Shown: positions 9,298-18,535, counted from the first letter of the stretch. The stretch is DNA of 64,000 bases from Candidatus Nitrospira nitrificans (GCF_001458775.1 NZ_CZPZ01000005.1:1-64000); one strand, 5' to 3'. The notes: a model not told the origin generated them from the sequence alone. Numbers and translations are program-made.

Positions 9298-9894
9298 CTA
9301 CTGTTGCGTATCGGCGGATGGATTCGCGTTATCCAGCCGTCGTGGAAGCTCGAAGAGGAACGGAGATTGCTCCGTGAAGATCACCCGACGAAACTCCTCC
9401 GACCACTTCCCCTGCTTGCTCACCGTCTTCAGTGGAAACCGCTCGGCCTTGGTCACCCACCGATAATATTGACGCGTTTCACCCCGTTCGGCAACCGTCA
9501 CTTCAAACAGTTCCGTGGGGTGACCATTCAGCGTCTCGTCGCCCACCAACTCGCGCGAGACCTCTCCGTCCATATTCTCGGCCACCGTCAATGCATGGTC
9601 GGCCGCGATCGGAACCTCGAGATACTGCCGCCGTTTCGAAAGGATGAGCCACGAATGCTGCTTATCCTTCCGAACGATCATGATATTGGCCCCTCGCTGG
9701 GGGTACGTGTATTCGAACCGCCAGCGATCGCCCTTGGCGTTGACATGGGCTGTGACGATCGACTCTCCGTTTTTTACGATCCGCTCAGCCGAAAAATCAA
9801 GTGCTGTAGCCGGCGCTGAGACACTCCCGGTGACCGCCGACACGAGCCCGATCAAGAGCAAACGAATCGAGAGAGGAAGATCTTGCGGTTCCAT
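9298..9894 (-). CDS. Secreted LolA/LolB-like outer-membrane-lipoprotein-sorting fold protein
   Basis: The 198-aa product has a signal segment (about residues 8-31, ending SAPATA). The body reads like the half-barrel of LolA-type proteins: FSAERIVKNGESIVTAHV, then KGDRWRFEYTYP, then RYLEVPIAAD, then PTELFEVTV. Such proteins bind lipid or hydrophobic ligands in the periplasm. It lies between oxidase 2 and blue-copper gene 2. Only this module has it; module 1 carries an unrelated 168-aa secreted protein instead. The family call is moderate and the cargo is unknown. Confidence 0.5.
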   Translation of the reverse strand: MEPQDLPLSIRLLLIGLVSAVTGSVSAPATALDFSAERIVKNGESIVTAHVNAKGDRWRFEYTYPQRGANIMIVRKDKQHSWLILSKRRQYLEVPIAADHALTVAENMDGEVSRELVGDETLNGHPTELFEVTVAERGETRQYYRWVTKAERFPLKTVSKQGKWSEEFRRVIFTEQSPFLFELPRRLDNANPSADTQQ

Positions 9895-9942
9895 CAGTCT
9901 TTGTACCGTATGTTTGAGTTGGGTTCAAGACATCGTTCACCG

Positions 9943-9991
9943 TTCAAAAACAAACGGGGGAACCCGGCTCTCACATCGCCGGATTCCCCCG
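9943..9991 (-). terminator. Intrinsic terminator downstream of oxidase 2
   Basis: On the minus strand CGGGGGAATCCGGC pairs with GCCGGGTTCCCCCG with a single G-U-type mismatch around a 9-base loop, followed by TTTGTTTTTG. It separates oxidase 2 from the LolA-like gene, the same relative place as the terminator after oxidase 1, so both modules uncouple the oxidase from the small carrier genes. Confidence 0.7.
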
Positions 9992-10012
9992 TCGGTTCGG
10001 TCTCCCGTGGGT

Positions 10013-13000
10013 CTACTTAGCCTTCGCCTTCGTCGACACCGGGAGAGATTTTGCCGGCGATGAACCCCCGGCCTGTTGTGTGGCCGGAGCTTTGCCGCTC
10101 AGCGGAAGGATCGCACGGTTGTCGCGATCCAAGACCTTCAGCATCCCCCAGTGCCCGGCATCGAGATAGCCCGGACGCTGATTGAGCCAGAGATAGTCAC
10201 CAGGAATCCCGTTCGGTCCGCCGGCTCCGCCGTGCAACCAGGCATTGATGACTTCGGACCCACCGAATTCCATGGTGCTCACGAGGTCGGCCCCGCTCAT
10301 GTACGGTTCGTGCTTCCATTCATGGCCCGACACGCTGAAGAGCTGCACCTGTTCGCTGAACGCCCCGAGAACGTGGATGACGACCAAATCGCCGACGTGC
10401 GCGGCGATGGTCGGCGTCACGGGGGTCTCACCCGCCTTCACGCAGGCGAACACTTCGCTGTAGGCGCAGCCTTTCTCCGTGCGGTAATCGGTCGGCTCCG
10501 ACCGATAGTTCACCGCCGTCACGCCGGCCACCTTTTGGATGTACGGCATGAAGCTGGTTCCGATTTGGTTGTCTTCGTCCTGGAACAGAAGCGTGAACGA
10601 GCGGTAGTTCTGCCGTTTTTCGTTTCCTGATACGGTCTGATCGACAATCACATCCGCCCTCCACGAGCTCTTCTGGCCCAAGTCCTCGCCGGTCACCGGA
10701 TCGCGATACTGCGATCCCTTCGGACCGATGATGACGGCACCAAAGAGTCCGTTCCGTGGATTCTCGATCACGTTCCCCCAGTCCTGAATGAGAGCCGAGT
10801 TCTCTCCGAACTCCGGATGGGCGTAGAACGTATAGGTCTTACTCTGGCCCGGCGCGATCGTCTGATCGCCGGGATTGTTGCCGGCGTTGATACCCATGGA
10901 CTCTTTTGGATCATACGCCAGGTTGTCCACGTGGAACCCGGCTCGGTCCTTGGCCATCTCGTTCTTCAGATTGACCTTGATGCAGTCACCGACATTGACG
11001 TGCAACGTCAACGGGCTCGGCTCAAGGTTGCCCGACGCGACTTTGGTCTTCTCGCCTTCGAGCACATATATCTTACCCGTCTCATTGCCCAGCACCATTT
11101 TGCGCTCCAGGTCGACCTCCATCGTCCCAGGCGTCCCCTTGTTGTAGCGAATCGCCTTGTCGATGGCCGAGACGTTGAAGCTCTTCAGCGGCGCGCCGGC
11201 CGGACACACCGACTTGGCCGACTGTGGAATCTCGCTGCGCCCAGGGAGCGGCTTCAGCGTGGTCTCCGGTTTGTCAAGGACTCGGAAAATTCCCCAGCTG
11301 CCTTCGACGAAGTGCGACGCCCGACCACTATAGTACAGGTAGTCGCCGGCCATTTGCTGCGGTCCGCCGGCGGCCGGAATAGCCGCATCGTACCGTTCCC
11401 CGATCACCACGTGCAGCGAGCTCCGTGGAATGGAGTTCTTGCTGTAGCGCTCCATCGGGAACCAGTGCCCACTGATGTGCCAGGAATGCACTTCGTTTGC
11501 CGACGTTTCAAGCAGCCTGACCACCACCGGATCGCCCAGGTAGGCCCGCAACATCAGCGTGTCCGGATCTCCATGAACCCGGCTGCTGAACAACTGCGAC
11601 GGATCGGGGTTGTTGGCTAAGCGGACAGACAAAGGCTCTATCCGCATGTTGTACCCGCCGCCGGTCGTGGCCTCGCCGCCGTTTAAGAACTTCATCGGCG
11701 AGAGGTTCAATCTGGCCGGATAGACCGCCGAAGGCGTCCCATCCACAGATATGGCATTGACCCTCGCCTGCGGATTGTCGGCCGTAATCAATTCCGCCGC
11801 CCGAGGGTTGGAATCCATGACATGTGTCACGATCTCACGGAAAGATCCCTTGATATGGGCGGACACCGGTTCGGTCGTGTGAATGTCTGCGACGGGGCCG
11901 CTCCTGATTTCCTTACCCGTGACCGGATCATGATAGGTCGATCGCGGCGGCTCCGTGATGAATGAGGCATATTGCCCGTGTCCCCACGAGTCGAGTCCAT
12001 ACACATGGTCATGCCAGAACGTGGTGCCGAAATCGGCGTCCACATACCAGCGCTCGCGGATCCACTCGACCGAGGCAATCTCACCCTTCTTATGGGCGTG
12101 CTGCAACGGCCGCTCAAAGGTGATCGTATTGCCGTCGATCTTGCTGATACGGGCTGACTCGAATCCATTCACTTCATCCATCCCCACGCCCAGCTCTGTC
12201 TTGACGTGGAACTTCGACGCATCCTTGACCTTGATGCTGGTCGCCCCCTTGGCGGCATCCGCCTCGATCGTGGTGTTCATCGGGACCGGCATGCCCTTGC
12301 CGGGATGCTCGTCTTTCAGAATCGTGAACGGCCGGAGCGACATCTCATACGAGAAGCCGATGATCGGACCGTCGGAGGCTTGCGTGTCGAACTGGAACAT
12401 GTGCGGATGCAGGTTCGTCTTGCTGGAGAACCCTTGCCGTGCATCATCCTTCAGCTCGCTCTTATAGACCACGTCAACGCAGTCCTGCACGTTTCCGCGA
12501 ATGACCAGCGGAAACTGCTTCGCTCGATTCTTTCGAACCTCAGCTTCCTCTTCATGCAACACATAGAGCAAGCCGTCCGGATCGACGATCGCCGGCGTCT
12601 TGGCCGTCGCCCCCTTCAAGGTAATCGGCAAGGTGATCGCATGGATATTGAATTTCTTGAGCGGCGCGCCTTCCGGACAGAGACTCCAGGGTCCGTTCTC
12701 GCCCGGCTTGGCAGGCTCGGTTGAATTGCTGCCGTCGTCACGCCGATGGATCGGCTCCAACCACGGCGCCCCGCTATGGCTCGGAGAGAAGGGCACCCGC
12801 CGCCCCAAATGCGGCCGTAACCACGGCCACGACAGTTTTCCGCTGCGAGGGTCGAAGAGAATCTCCTGCCGCTTGCCAGGAGTCGCCGACTTGTAGTTCA
12901 CCCATTCGTACGAGGTTTCCGGCTCGGTCAGCGCCTTCGCCCCGTCCCACGCCCAATCATTGACCGTCGAGTCATAGGCCAGGGTCTGTTCCTTTTCCGT

Positions 13001-14785
13001 GTTCTTGTGCCCTGGCTTGCCCTGCGGCGGCACCTGCATCTCGACCCAATCCTTGATGGAGACCTTGGCCGGATTGGCTTTCCAATCCGTCTTGTCCTTG
13101 GTGATCTCGAATTTTTTGCCGCCGTACCAATCGACCATCGTGCCCACGAGCTTATCGCTTGCGACACCGGTCCTCATGCGGCCGGCGCGATCCGGCAACT
13201 CAACCAGGGGTTTCATCACATCGGTCTGGAACCCTGGCGCTTGCAGGGTGTTGTACACCCGCCAGAATCCCCACATGCCCGTCACATAGTGCTGCGGGAT
13301 GTGGCAGTGGAACACGAACTCGCCGGCCAATGCCTGCAATCCTCCTGAACCGCCCTCGATCACTTGATCGTAGATCTCTGTCGGCCCAATGGACTGCACA
13401 TCGAGACGATCTGAAGTATCGCTGATGAGCGGAAACTTCACCGGTCCATTGCTGGAAGCCGCGAAGTCCAGGTTGCTGATCCCCGGCTGGCGTGCCCAGC
13501 GAATGGACCCCCCATGGAGGTGATGCGAATGCACGATCTCCGATCCACCTGCCATCCGGAACTTGGCCGGATCGCCGAGATACGAGCGGGGGATGGTCGT
13601 GGCCGGATCGCCGAACGTATAGGACCCATAGGCCATGGACTCATCACCGTAGAACCCCATGTGTGCTTGAAGTTCGATGCGGGTACCGTGCGGCTCGCTG
13701 CGATAGTTCAGCAACCGTGCCCCAGGGCGATAGGAATCGGTATGCGGGTCGCGCTGCGGCAGCATCTCACCCTTCTTGTTCAAAATCCGGAAGGCCTCAT
13801 CTCCTGCCTCATGATAAAAGATCGCGAATTCGCGGAAATCCGCCCCCTTCGGATCTTCAATCATGGCTTCCCAGCCGCTCGCCATCGGCTTGCCGTCGAA
13901 GGGGCTCAGATAGCGCGAGCCGCTCGGCTCCACCACGAGCATGCCGATCAGGCCCTGATTGAATTGCTCGCGCGAGGCGTGTGAGCGGAAAAACCGCGCG
14001 CCTTCCTGCGTGTCGGGTTTGATGTACCATTCAAAGTTTTGCTGCTTGCCCATCGCCACGGTCGTATCCGGATTCGACGGGGTTGCCGGCTTCCCGGTCG
14101 ATGAGACCACCATCGACGACCCATTGATGACGAGGTTGGTCGGCTCATCGGTGATCTGGTTATGGAGTGTCATCTTGAGGCAGTCACCCTGATTCGCCCG
14201 GATGACGAGCGGTTGGATCACATCACCCTGCAGACCGTTCGACAGGGCACCGGGATCGTTTTCTTTTTCCCGCGCGTCCTTGTTCGCGGTCTCCTCGGCT
14301 CGTGCTTTATCCAGATTTTCGTTCAGGACGTACATATACCCGGGGAAGTAATCGAGAAAACGGCTCAGGGTAATTTCAATGTTGATCGCGGTGACATGAT
14401 ATTCCTTGACGGGTGCATTCGCCGGACACCGCTGCCCGCCGGTGACCGAGACTTTGTCCGAATCCTCCGCCACCAGCAACACGCCCTGTTGCATCATGTG
14501 GCTGTCGGCGCCCGTGCTGTACCCTCCCTTCTTCCCGATGAATTCCTGCTGCCGCTTGATCTCTTCCATCATGCGGTCGTGAAGGACTGACCCGCCTTCA
14601 CGATAAATCACCTTTTTGGCGGACGCCGGCTCCACGCTACCGTGGTGACCATGTTGCTCCGCGGCCCACGCCATCGGCGTCACGGCGAGCCCGCTCGCCA
14701 TGACCAGGCTCAGGAATCGCCGCATGATGCCGCCTCTCCTCGGCCTCCGGTGCTGTTTGGAAATGTTAACCTGCGTAGATCTCAT
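10013..14785 (-). CDS. Giant secreted multicopper oxidase, multiple cupredoxin domains (copy 2)
   Basis: A full-length paralogue of the 3211-7956 product, 1590 aa from ATG 14785. It keeps the same ligand motifs in order: HSHHLHGG, FHCHIPQHYVTGM, HPHMFQ and WHDHVYGLDSWGHG. The first motif differs: copy 1 reads GGHAFHSHAS, copy 2 reads GARFFRSHAS, so one His pair is reduced to a single His. Two starts compete. ATG 14785 has GGGGAGG 7 bases upstream but gives a 20-residue basic extension. ATG 14725 starts directly at the signal peptide MRRFLSLVMASGLAV. The secretion signal is present either way. The preprotein also has a His-rich EQHGHHG stretch after the likely cleavage site. The changed ligand site may mean a different metal centre or substrate. 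Confidence 0.88.
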   Translation of the reverse strand: MRSTQVNISKQHRRPRRGGIMRRFLSLVMASGLAVTPMAWAAEQHGHHGSVEPASAKKVIYREGGSVLHDRMMEEIKRQQEFIGKKGGYSTGADSHMMQQGVLLVAEDSDKVSVTGGQRCPANAPVKEYHVTAINIEITLSRFLDYFPGYMYVLNENLDKARAEETANKDAREKENDPGALSNGLQGDVIQPLVIRANQGDCLKMTLHNQITDEPTNLVINGSSMVVSSTGKPATPSNPDTTVAMGKQQNFEWYIKPDTQEGARFFRSHASREQFNQGLIGMLVVEPSGSRYLSPFDGKPMASGWEAMIEDPKGADFREFAIFYHEAGDEAFRILNKKGEMLPQRDPHTDSYRPGARLLNYRSEPHGTRIELQAHMGFYGDESMAYGSYTFGDPATTIPRSYLGDPAKFRMAGGSEIVHSHHLHGGSIRWARQPGISNLDFAASSNGPVKFPLISDTSDRLDVQSIGPTEIYDQVIEGGSGGLQALAGEFVFHCHIPQHYVTGMWGFWRVYNTLQAPGFQTDVMKPLVELPDRAGRMRTGVASDKLVGTMVDWYGGKKFEITKDKTDWKANPAKVSIKDWVEMQVPPQGKPGHKNTEKEQTLAYDSTVNDWAWDGAKALTEPETSYEWVNYKSATPGKRQEILFDPRSGKLSWPWLRPHLGRRVPFSPSHSGAPWLEPIHRRDDGSNSTEPAKPGENGPWSLCPEGAPLKKFNIHAITLPITLKGATAKTPAIVDPDGLLYVLHEEEAEVRKNRAKQFPLVIRGNVQDCVDVVYKSELKDDARQGFSSKTNLHPHMFQFDTQASDGPIIGFSYEMSLRPFTILKDEHPGKGMPVPMNTTIEADAAKGATSIKVKDASKFHVKTELGVGMDEVNGFESARISKIDGNTITFERPLQHAHKKGEIASVEWIRERWYVDADFGTTFWHDHVYGLDSWGHGQYASFITEPPRSTYHDPVTGKEIRSGPVADIHTTEPVSAHIKGSFREIVTHVMDSNPRAAELITADNPQARVNAISVDGTPSAVYPARLNLSPMKFLNGGEATTGGGYNMRIEPLSVRLANNPDPSQLFSSRVHGDPDTLMLRAYLGDPVVVRLLETSANEVHSWHISGHWFPMERYSKNSIPRSSLHVVIGERYDAAIPAAGGPQQMAGDYLYYSGRASHFVEGSWGIFRVLDKPETTLKPLPGRSEIPQSAKSVCPAGAPLKSFNVSAIDKAIRYNKGTPGTMEVDLERKMVLGNETGKIYVLEGEKTKVASGNLEPSPLTLHVNVGDCIKVNLKNEMAKDRAGFHVDNLAYDPKESMGINAGNNPGDQTIAPGQSKTYTFYAHPEFGENSALIQDWGNVIENPRNGLFGAVIIGPKGSQYRDPVTGEDLGQKSSWRADVIVDQTVSGNEKRQNYRSFTLLFQDEDNQIGTSFMPYIQKVAGVTAVNYRSEPTDYRTEKGCAYSEVFACVKAGETPVTPTIAAHVGDLVVIHVLGAFSEQVQLFSVSGHEWKHEPYMSGADLVSTMEFGGSEVINAWLHGGAGGPNGIPGDYLWLNQRPGYLDAGHWGMLKVLDRDNRAILPLSGKAPATQQAGGSSPAKSLPVSTKAKAK

Positions 14786-15511
14786 AACTCGGCCTCCCCT
14801 CTAATGATTATTGATCGCCTAGTTACAGTAAGAACCTCTCCTCACATGATCTGAATCTGATCATCGCGTAATCGATGGAACGAGAACCGGCCTCCGAACC
14901 GCCCCTCGGCCTTGTCTCTCAGGAGGGATAAGAGCTGGTGAAGGGTTCCTTCTTACGAAGGAATGGGTCATTCGGAGGCCGGTCCAAAATCACCCAAACC
15001 TTCACCAGCACTTTCTTGAACAGCAATGACTGTGCCGAAAAACGGCAGCGAGCCCCTTCACTCAGAATATCTCGTCATAACGGATCGTTAGCGCGATTCA
15101 GGTGAAACATAATTCATCGTTCACTTTTGTCGTGTTTTTCTACACGCCAAGTCACGAGCGCACCGCATCCATCTCAATCTCAAGAAATAAGCCACGTTAC
15201 GCTGTCTACTTACTTAGACAGCGCTGATCATGAAATTGGGGCACGAAGGGGCAATCGGAGCGCCATGTAGCGCCGAGGGCTTGTGTCTTTTGTATTTCGC
15301 GAGGAGGATCGCCGAAGGCTCGTCGCAGCAGCGAATTCGCGGTTGCAGCGGACCGTTCATGAAGAATGCGGCTAGCCACAAGAGACGAGGCACTGATCGG
15401 AGTCGATTGCACGAGATTCGAACGACATCGATCGTTGCTTACATGGCGGGGAACCGGTTGGACTTTTCTCGGGAGCGCAACCAGCTTCACAAGGACATTC
15501 AACGAATACGG
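14786..15511. other. Long intergenic region with crossing inverted repeats
   Basis: This 726-base gap lies upstream of oxidase 2 and downstream of the MEMO-family gene. It holds two inverted-repeat pairs that cross each other. Pair A is accggcctccgaa at 14886-14898 with its complement at 14971-14983. Pair B is gctggtgaagg at 14934-14944 with its complement at 14999-15009. A 7-bp hairpin (ttccttc/gaaggaa, 14946-14963) lies inside. Another 9-bp hairpin (cgctgtcta/tagacagcg) is at 15200-15223. Open frames across 15206-15502 have no recognisable features. Confidence 0.65.
14846..14864. promoter_or_regulatory. Operator-like dyad upstream of oxidase 2
   Basis: ATGATC and GATCAT form a perfect inverted repeat around the 7-base spacer TGAATCT, about 60 bases upstream of the ATG at 14785. 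The size and position fit a dimeric regulator site. No regulator gene is nearby and no clear sigma-70 promoter is visible beside it. Confidence 0.35.
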
Positions 15512-16759
15512 TTAGAAGAACACGAGGCTGGCGTAGGTGACGGTGGAATTGTACTGATCGGTGATACCCCGATCGTAGCGAAGGACTTGGCCTTTTTCTG
15601 CTTGGACCAATCTCAGCAGACTGTAGATGGGTGAGAAGCCGGAGATACGCCGTTGATCGTTTTCCTTCTGGATGAATCGGGCGAATTCATCCGGCTTCAG
15701 CTCCTCGACCGGTTTTAACATTTCCAAATCGCGCTGCATGGAGCGATGAAAGGAAAAATCGGTCGGTGGCGCGCTGTCGCCATAGCGAAGACCAAGATGT
15801 GACAACTCCCCCGCCGCAATCACACATACGGTTTTTCCTGAATCTGTTATCGCTTCGCGGAGCACGGTAAGAAATCGGTCCACGGCGTTCCACACGGTTG
15901 AATCACTCAAACTTGTGGCGGCGAACGACGACAGAATCGGGACGATTGTGAAAGGCTTGTTGACGACGGTCTGAAGAAACGGCAGCTGAAACTCAATGGC
16001 ATGTTCTGTTTGGTGAGCGATCTCTTCGTCAAAGAATTCCGGCACCGGCCCCTTCAGCCGATCCAAGATCGTTCGATCGGCCGGCACGACTCCCAACGGT
16101 GTTTCAAAATCCTTGTCGGTGATCGCAAAGAAGTTTTCCAGCCCCGCATGAGCGGTGCCGATGATCACATAGACATCCGGCTGTCGACATTCTTGTAGCT
16201 CTTTATATCCCCACGCATAGACCGGCCCTGCTTGTTTGAGATCATACGTGGGGGCGACCAGTCCCTTGATCAACTTGCTCCGGTTCTCCGACGGCTTAAA
16301 GTCAGGCCCCTCGCCAGATGTAAAAAACCCATCGATCTGCTTCCTCAGCTTGACACCGTCCGCCTCGTAACTCCGGCCTGCGATCGCCGCCCGCCGGATC
16401 GGCTGCTGCCGATACGCAATCCGCGCCTGTTGCCGAGCGGCCTCGGTGCGCTCCCCCTCCAGAAAGAGTTTCTGCTCCAGATCCGTCACAAGCTGTTCCA
16501 CTTTATTCGGCATCAGAAACTCGCCGAACCGTTTCAGATACAGCGCGCCGATATCCTGAAGGGAATGCTCTCCATCGAAATGTTGCACAATGAAGAAGAA
16601 ATTGAGCGGCAGGACCAGTTTCTCTTTGCTCAAGCCGCTGGGGTCCCACAGCACAATGAGCTGATCTTCTCCCTGTTTAATGGGAGAAAACTGCAGATGG
16701 CGCAGGACCGGGTATTGAGCAGAGTCTTTTGCGATACCAGAGGTCATCGTGGAGGCCAT
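15512..16759 (-). CDS. MEMO1-family (AmmeMemoRadiSam system protein B-like) protein with N-terminal winged-helix-like domain
   Basis: The 415-aa product has a C-terminal MEMO1 domain (about 160-415). Recognisable segments are APTYDLKQAGPVYAWGYK, VYVIIGTAHAG, HQTEHAIEFQLPFLQ and IAAGELSHLGLRYGD, with the His residues thought to line the MEMO pocket. Known AmmeMemoRadiSam operons pair this family with AmmeA and a radical SAM enzyme; neither is adjacent. The first 110 residues form an extra domain resembling PqqD-like winged helices (FFFIVQHFDGEHSLQDIGAL). It is the last gene of a same-strand run led by the MutL-like ATPase, 45 bases after the previous gene. I see no strong Shine-Dalgarno sequence; the ATG at 16747 is an alternative. 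Confidence 0.75.
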   Translation of the reverse strand: MASTMTSGIAKDSAQYPVLRHLQFSPIKQGEDQLIVLWDPSGLSKEKLVLPLNFFFIVQHFDGEHSLQDIGALYLKRFGEFLMPNKVEQLVTDLEQKLFLEGERTEAARQQARIAYRQQPIRRAAIAGRSYEADGVKLRKQIDGFFTSGEGPDFKPSENRSKLIKGLVAPTYDLKQAGPVYAWGYKELQECRQPDVYVIIGTAHAGLENFFAITDKDFETPLGVVPADRTILDRLKGPVPEFFDEEIAHQTEHAIEFQLPFLQTVVNKPFTIVPILSSFAATSLSDSTVWNAVDRFLTVLREAITDSGKTVCVIAAGELSHLGLRYGDSAPPTDFSFHRSMQRDLEMLKPVEELKPDEFARFIQKENDQRRISGFSPIYSLLRLVQAEKGQVLRYDRGITDQYNSTVTYASLVFF

Positions 16760-16804
16760 TGTAGGGGACGGACCGGAGCCGCTGCAAGCCGGACCATGAC
16801 GAGT

Positions 16805-17566
16805 TTACTGTGTAGTCGGGGGATGTTCCTTGCCTCGCCACGCAAGCACAACCAACGCTCCGATGATGACAATGACCAACCAGATGGTAGGCCGACCGTA
16901 CGAGGCATCGGAGAATTCGATCAAGTCCGTCAAGCGTCCGATCAACAGCGACATGCGCGCCATGACCGTGTAGCCGAACCCGGCGCCGAACGAAATCATC
17001 AGGAAGAGAATGCCGGTTCGCGCCACCGCCTTCCCCTCTCCGCTATGCTCGATCGAGAAAAAGAAGTAGAACAGCACCGAGCTCACCCCGATCAAGATGA
17101 TGATCGCGTTGAGGTGGCTGGCTGGATTGAGCAGATTCATCGAGAACGTGAGGCCGTCCGGTCCGGTCACCGACAACAACGGTCGAATGGTATCCTCGAC
17201 CTGTTTGAGGATGAAGGATGACACCGTTCTCGGAATCGCCAAGCCGGCGCCCATGCCGACAATGAAGGCGAACGCATACCGAGACATCCAAGCCGCCTTC
17301 GGCACATACCGAGCCAGCATCATCATCCCGATGGCGACGGGAATCAGCAGGGAGATTTCACCGTTCTCAACGATCGGCTTGACGACCAAATGCACGATGA
17401 CCGTGTCGTAGGTCTTCACGATCACGTAGCCGACCGACACGCCGACATAGAGATGCTCCGCGAGTTTGAACAGCGGGTTGTCTTTGTAGAGAAAAGAAAA
17501 GATGAGCAGCGTCAACCCTGTCGCGACCCACGCGCCTACGATCATGTCAAACGGCATCGTCGTCAC
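16805..17566 (-). CDS. Polytopic inner-membrane protein of unknown function
   Basis: A 253-aa hydrophobic protein with about seven or eight predicted membrane spans (for example residues 7-25, 39-55, 73-86, 98-113, 150-171, 184-205 and 228-245). A short non-membrane loop (about 114-145) contains VEDTIRPLLSVTGPDG. No catalytic motif is visible and I do not recognise a family. It lies 7 bases after the 274-aa gene, within the MutL cluster. With its two membrane neighbours it probably forms the membrane part of one complex (inference). Confidence 0.6.
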   Translation of the reverse strand: MTTMPFDMIVGAWVATGLTLLIFSFLYKDNPLFKLAEHLYVGVSVGYVIVKTYDTVIVHLVVKPIVENGEISLLIPVAIGMMMLARYVPKAAWMSRYAFAFIVGMGAGLAIPRTVSSFILKQVEDTIRPLLSVTGPDGLTFSMNLLNPASHLNAIIILIGVSSVLFYFFFSIEHSGEGKAVARTGILFLMISFGAGFGYTVMARMSLLIGRLTDLIEFSDASYGRPTIWLVIVIIGALVVLAWRGKEHPPTTQ

Positions 17567-17573
17567 TCATGCC

Positions 17574-18398
17574 TTACCCTCGTTGTCGACGTAGTGAAAA
17601 ATAGAACAAGTTGCACATGATCACCAGCACGATGATGGCAAGATGCGTGGCCGACTGGGCGTCCATCCCGGCCACGGCCTTGCCTTTCTGGCCGATCAAG
17701 CTTTCGTATTCCGCCGCGCCACGGAGACCCCCGATGAGGCCATTGATCTGCCCGCTTCGTAGCAACGGATATAAGCCGGGAGCCATGACTCCGGTACAAC
17801 CGCCACCGAGCTCGAACTTATATTTATCCTTTCCAAAGACATACCACTCTTCCACCCCCGGCCGCCCGGCGCCCAAACTGACCATATATCCGACATCCTT
17901 CAAGCTCCGCACACCGTCCAACACCGGCAAGTCTTTCGTGGCCTTTCCACCATAATCGCTGGGAAAGGCTGAATAGAGATCCTGGCCCATATTGATGATC
18001 ACAGCTTGCCCGCCCGGACTCCAACCGAGAAAGGCGTAGTCCGTGCCGTATTCCTTCCCCATCTCCTTGGCGACTTGTGTGACCAATTGGTCCGCCATGC
18101 CGGTGCCCGACACCCAGAGAGTCATCGTGACGACACGAAGGTGTTTCCGGAAGGCATGGCGCAACAGAGCGATCGCTTGCGGATAGAGCTCCGGTTTGGA
18201 CGCCGGATCGAAATCGATCGAGAGAAGGAACACCGACCGTTCCGGCAACGATTCAATATGGTCATACACACCACGCACTTCCGATGAAATCTTGATCGGC
18301 AAGCCGACCGGATAGAGCAACGGCAAAAGTGTGCAGAGACCGATCACCAGGAAGATGATCCGCCGATCGATCTTGAGCATGCGCTCCGAGAGACTCAT
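17574..18398 (-). CDS. Bitopic membrane protein with large extracytoplasmic domain, unknown function
   Basis: A 274-aa protein with one N-terminal span (about residues 13-31) and one C-terminal span (about 249-267). They bracket a roughly 215-residue soluble domain with alpha/beta character (SVFLLSIDFDPASKPELYPQ, VVTMTLWVSGTGMADQLV, YAFLGWSPGGQAVIINMG). The small-residue-rich loop EYGTDYAFLGWSPGG could be a ligand loop, but I do not recognise the family. It is spaced 7 bases from the next gene. A 137-base gap with short GTGAAACG-type repeats lies upstream. Confidence 0.6.
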   Translation of the reverse strand: MSLSERMLKIDRRIIFLVIGLCTLLPLLYPVGLPIKISSEVRGVYDHIESLPERSVFLLSIDFDPASKPELYPQAIALLRHAFRKHLRVVTMTLWVSGTGMADQLVTQVAKEMGKEYGTDYAFLGWSPGGQAVIINMGQDLYSAFPSDYGGKATKDLPVLDGVRSLKDVGYMVSLGAGRPGVEEWYVFGKDKYKFELGGGCTGVMAPGLYPLLRSGQINGLIGGLRGAAEYESLIGQKGKAVAGMDAQSATHLAIIVLVIMCNLFYFSLRRQRG

Positions 18399-18535
18399 AG
18401 CCCGTTCCTCGTGAAGCGTGAAACGTATCGGCCGACGGTTTCAAGTTTCATATTTCAGGTTTGAGGTTTTGGCACAACGTGACACTGGGAACGTGAAACT
18501 TGGACTCATGAGCGAGATACGAGCGACGCTTCACG
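18399..18535. repeat. Short GTGAA-type intergenic repeats
   Basis: Several variants of tcgtgaagcgtgaaacg, tttcaagtttcatatttcag, gaacgtgaaact and cgcttcacgtt recur in both orientations within this gap. The same words reappear at 23520-23585 between two other genes of this cluster and at 21618-21628. They can fold into imperfect hairpins and look like a dispersed species-specific intergenic repeat. Confidence 0.5.

Noticed and set aside
15200-15223. 9-bp hairpin downstream of the MEMO gene as a terminator
   Set aside because: No T tract follows on the minus strand and it lies about 290 bases from the gene end.
15206-15634. ORFs on both strands in the gap upstream of oxidase 2
   Set aside because: Composition is not protein-like, no motif is seen and one overlaps the MEMO gene end.
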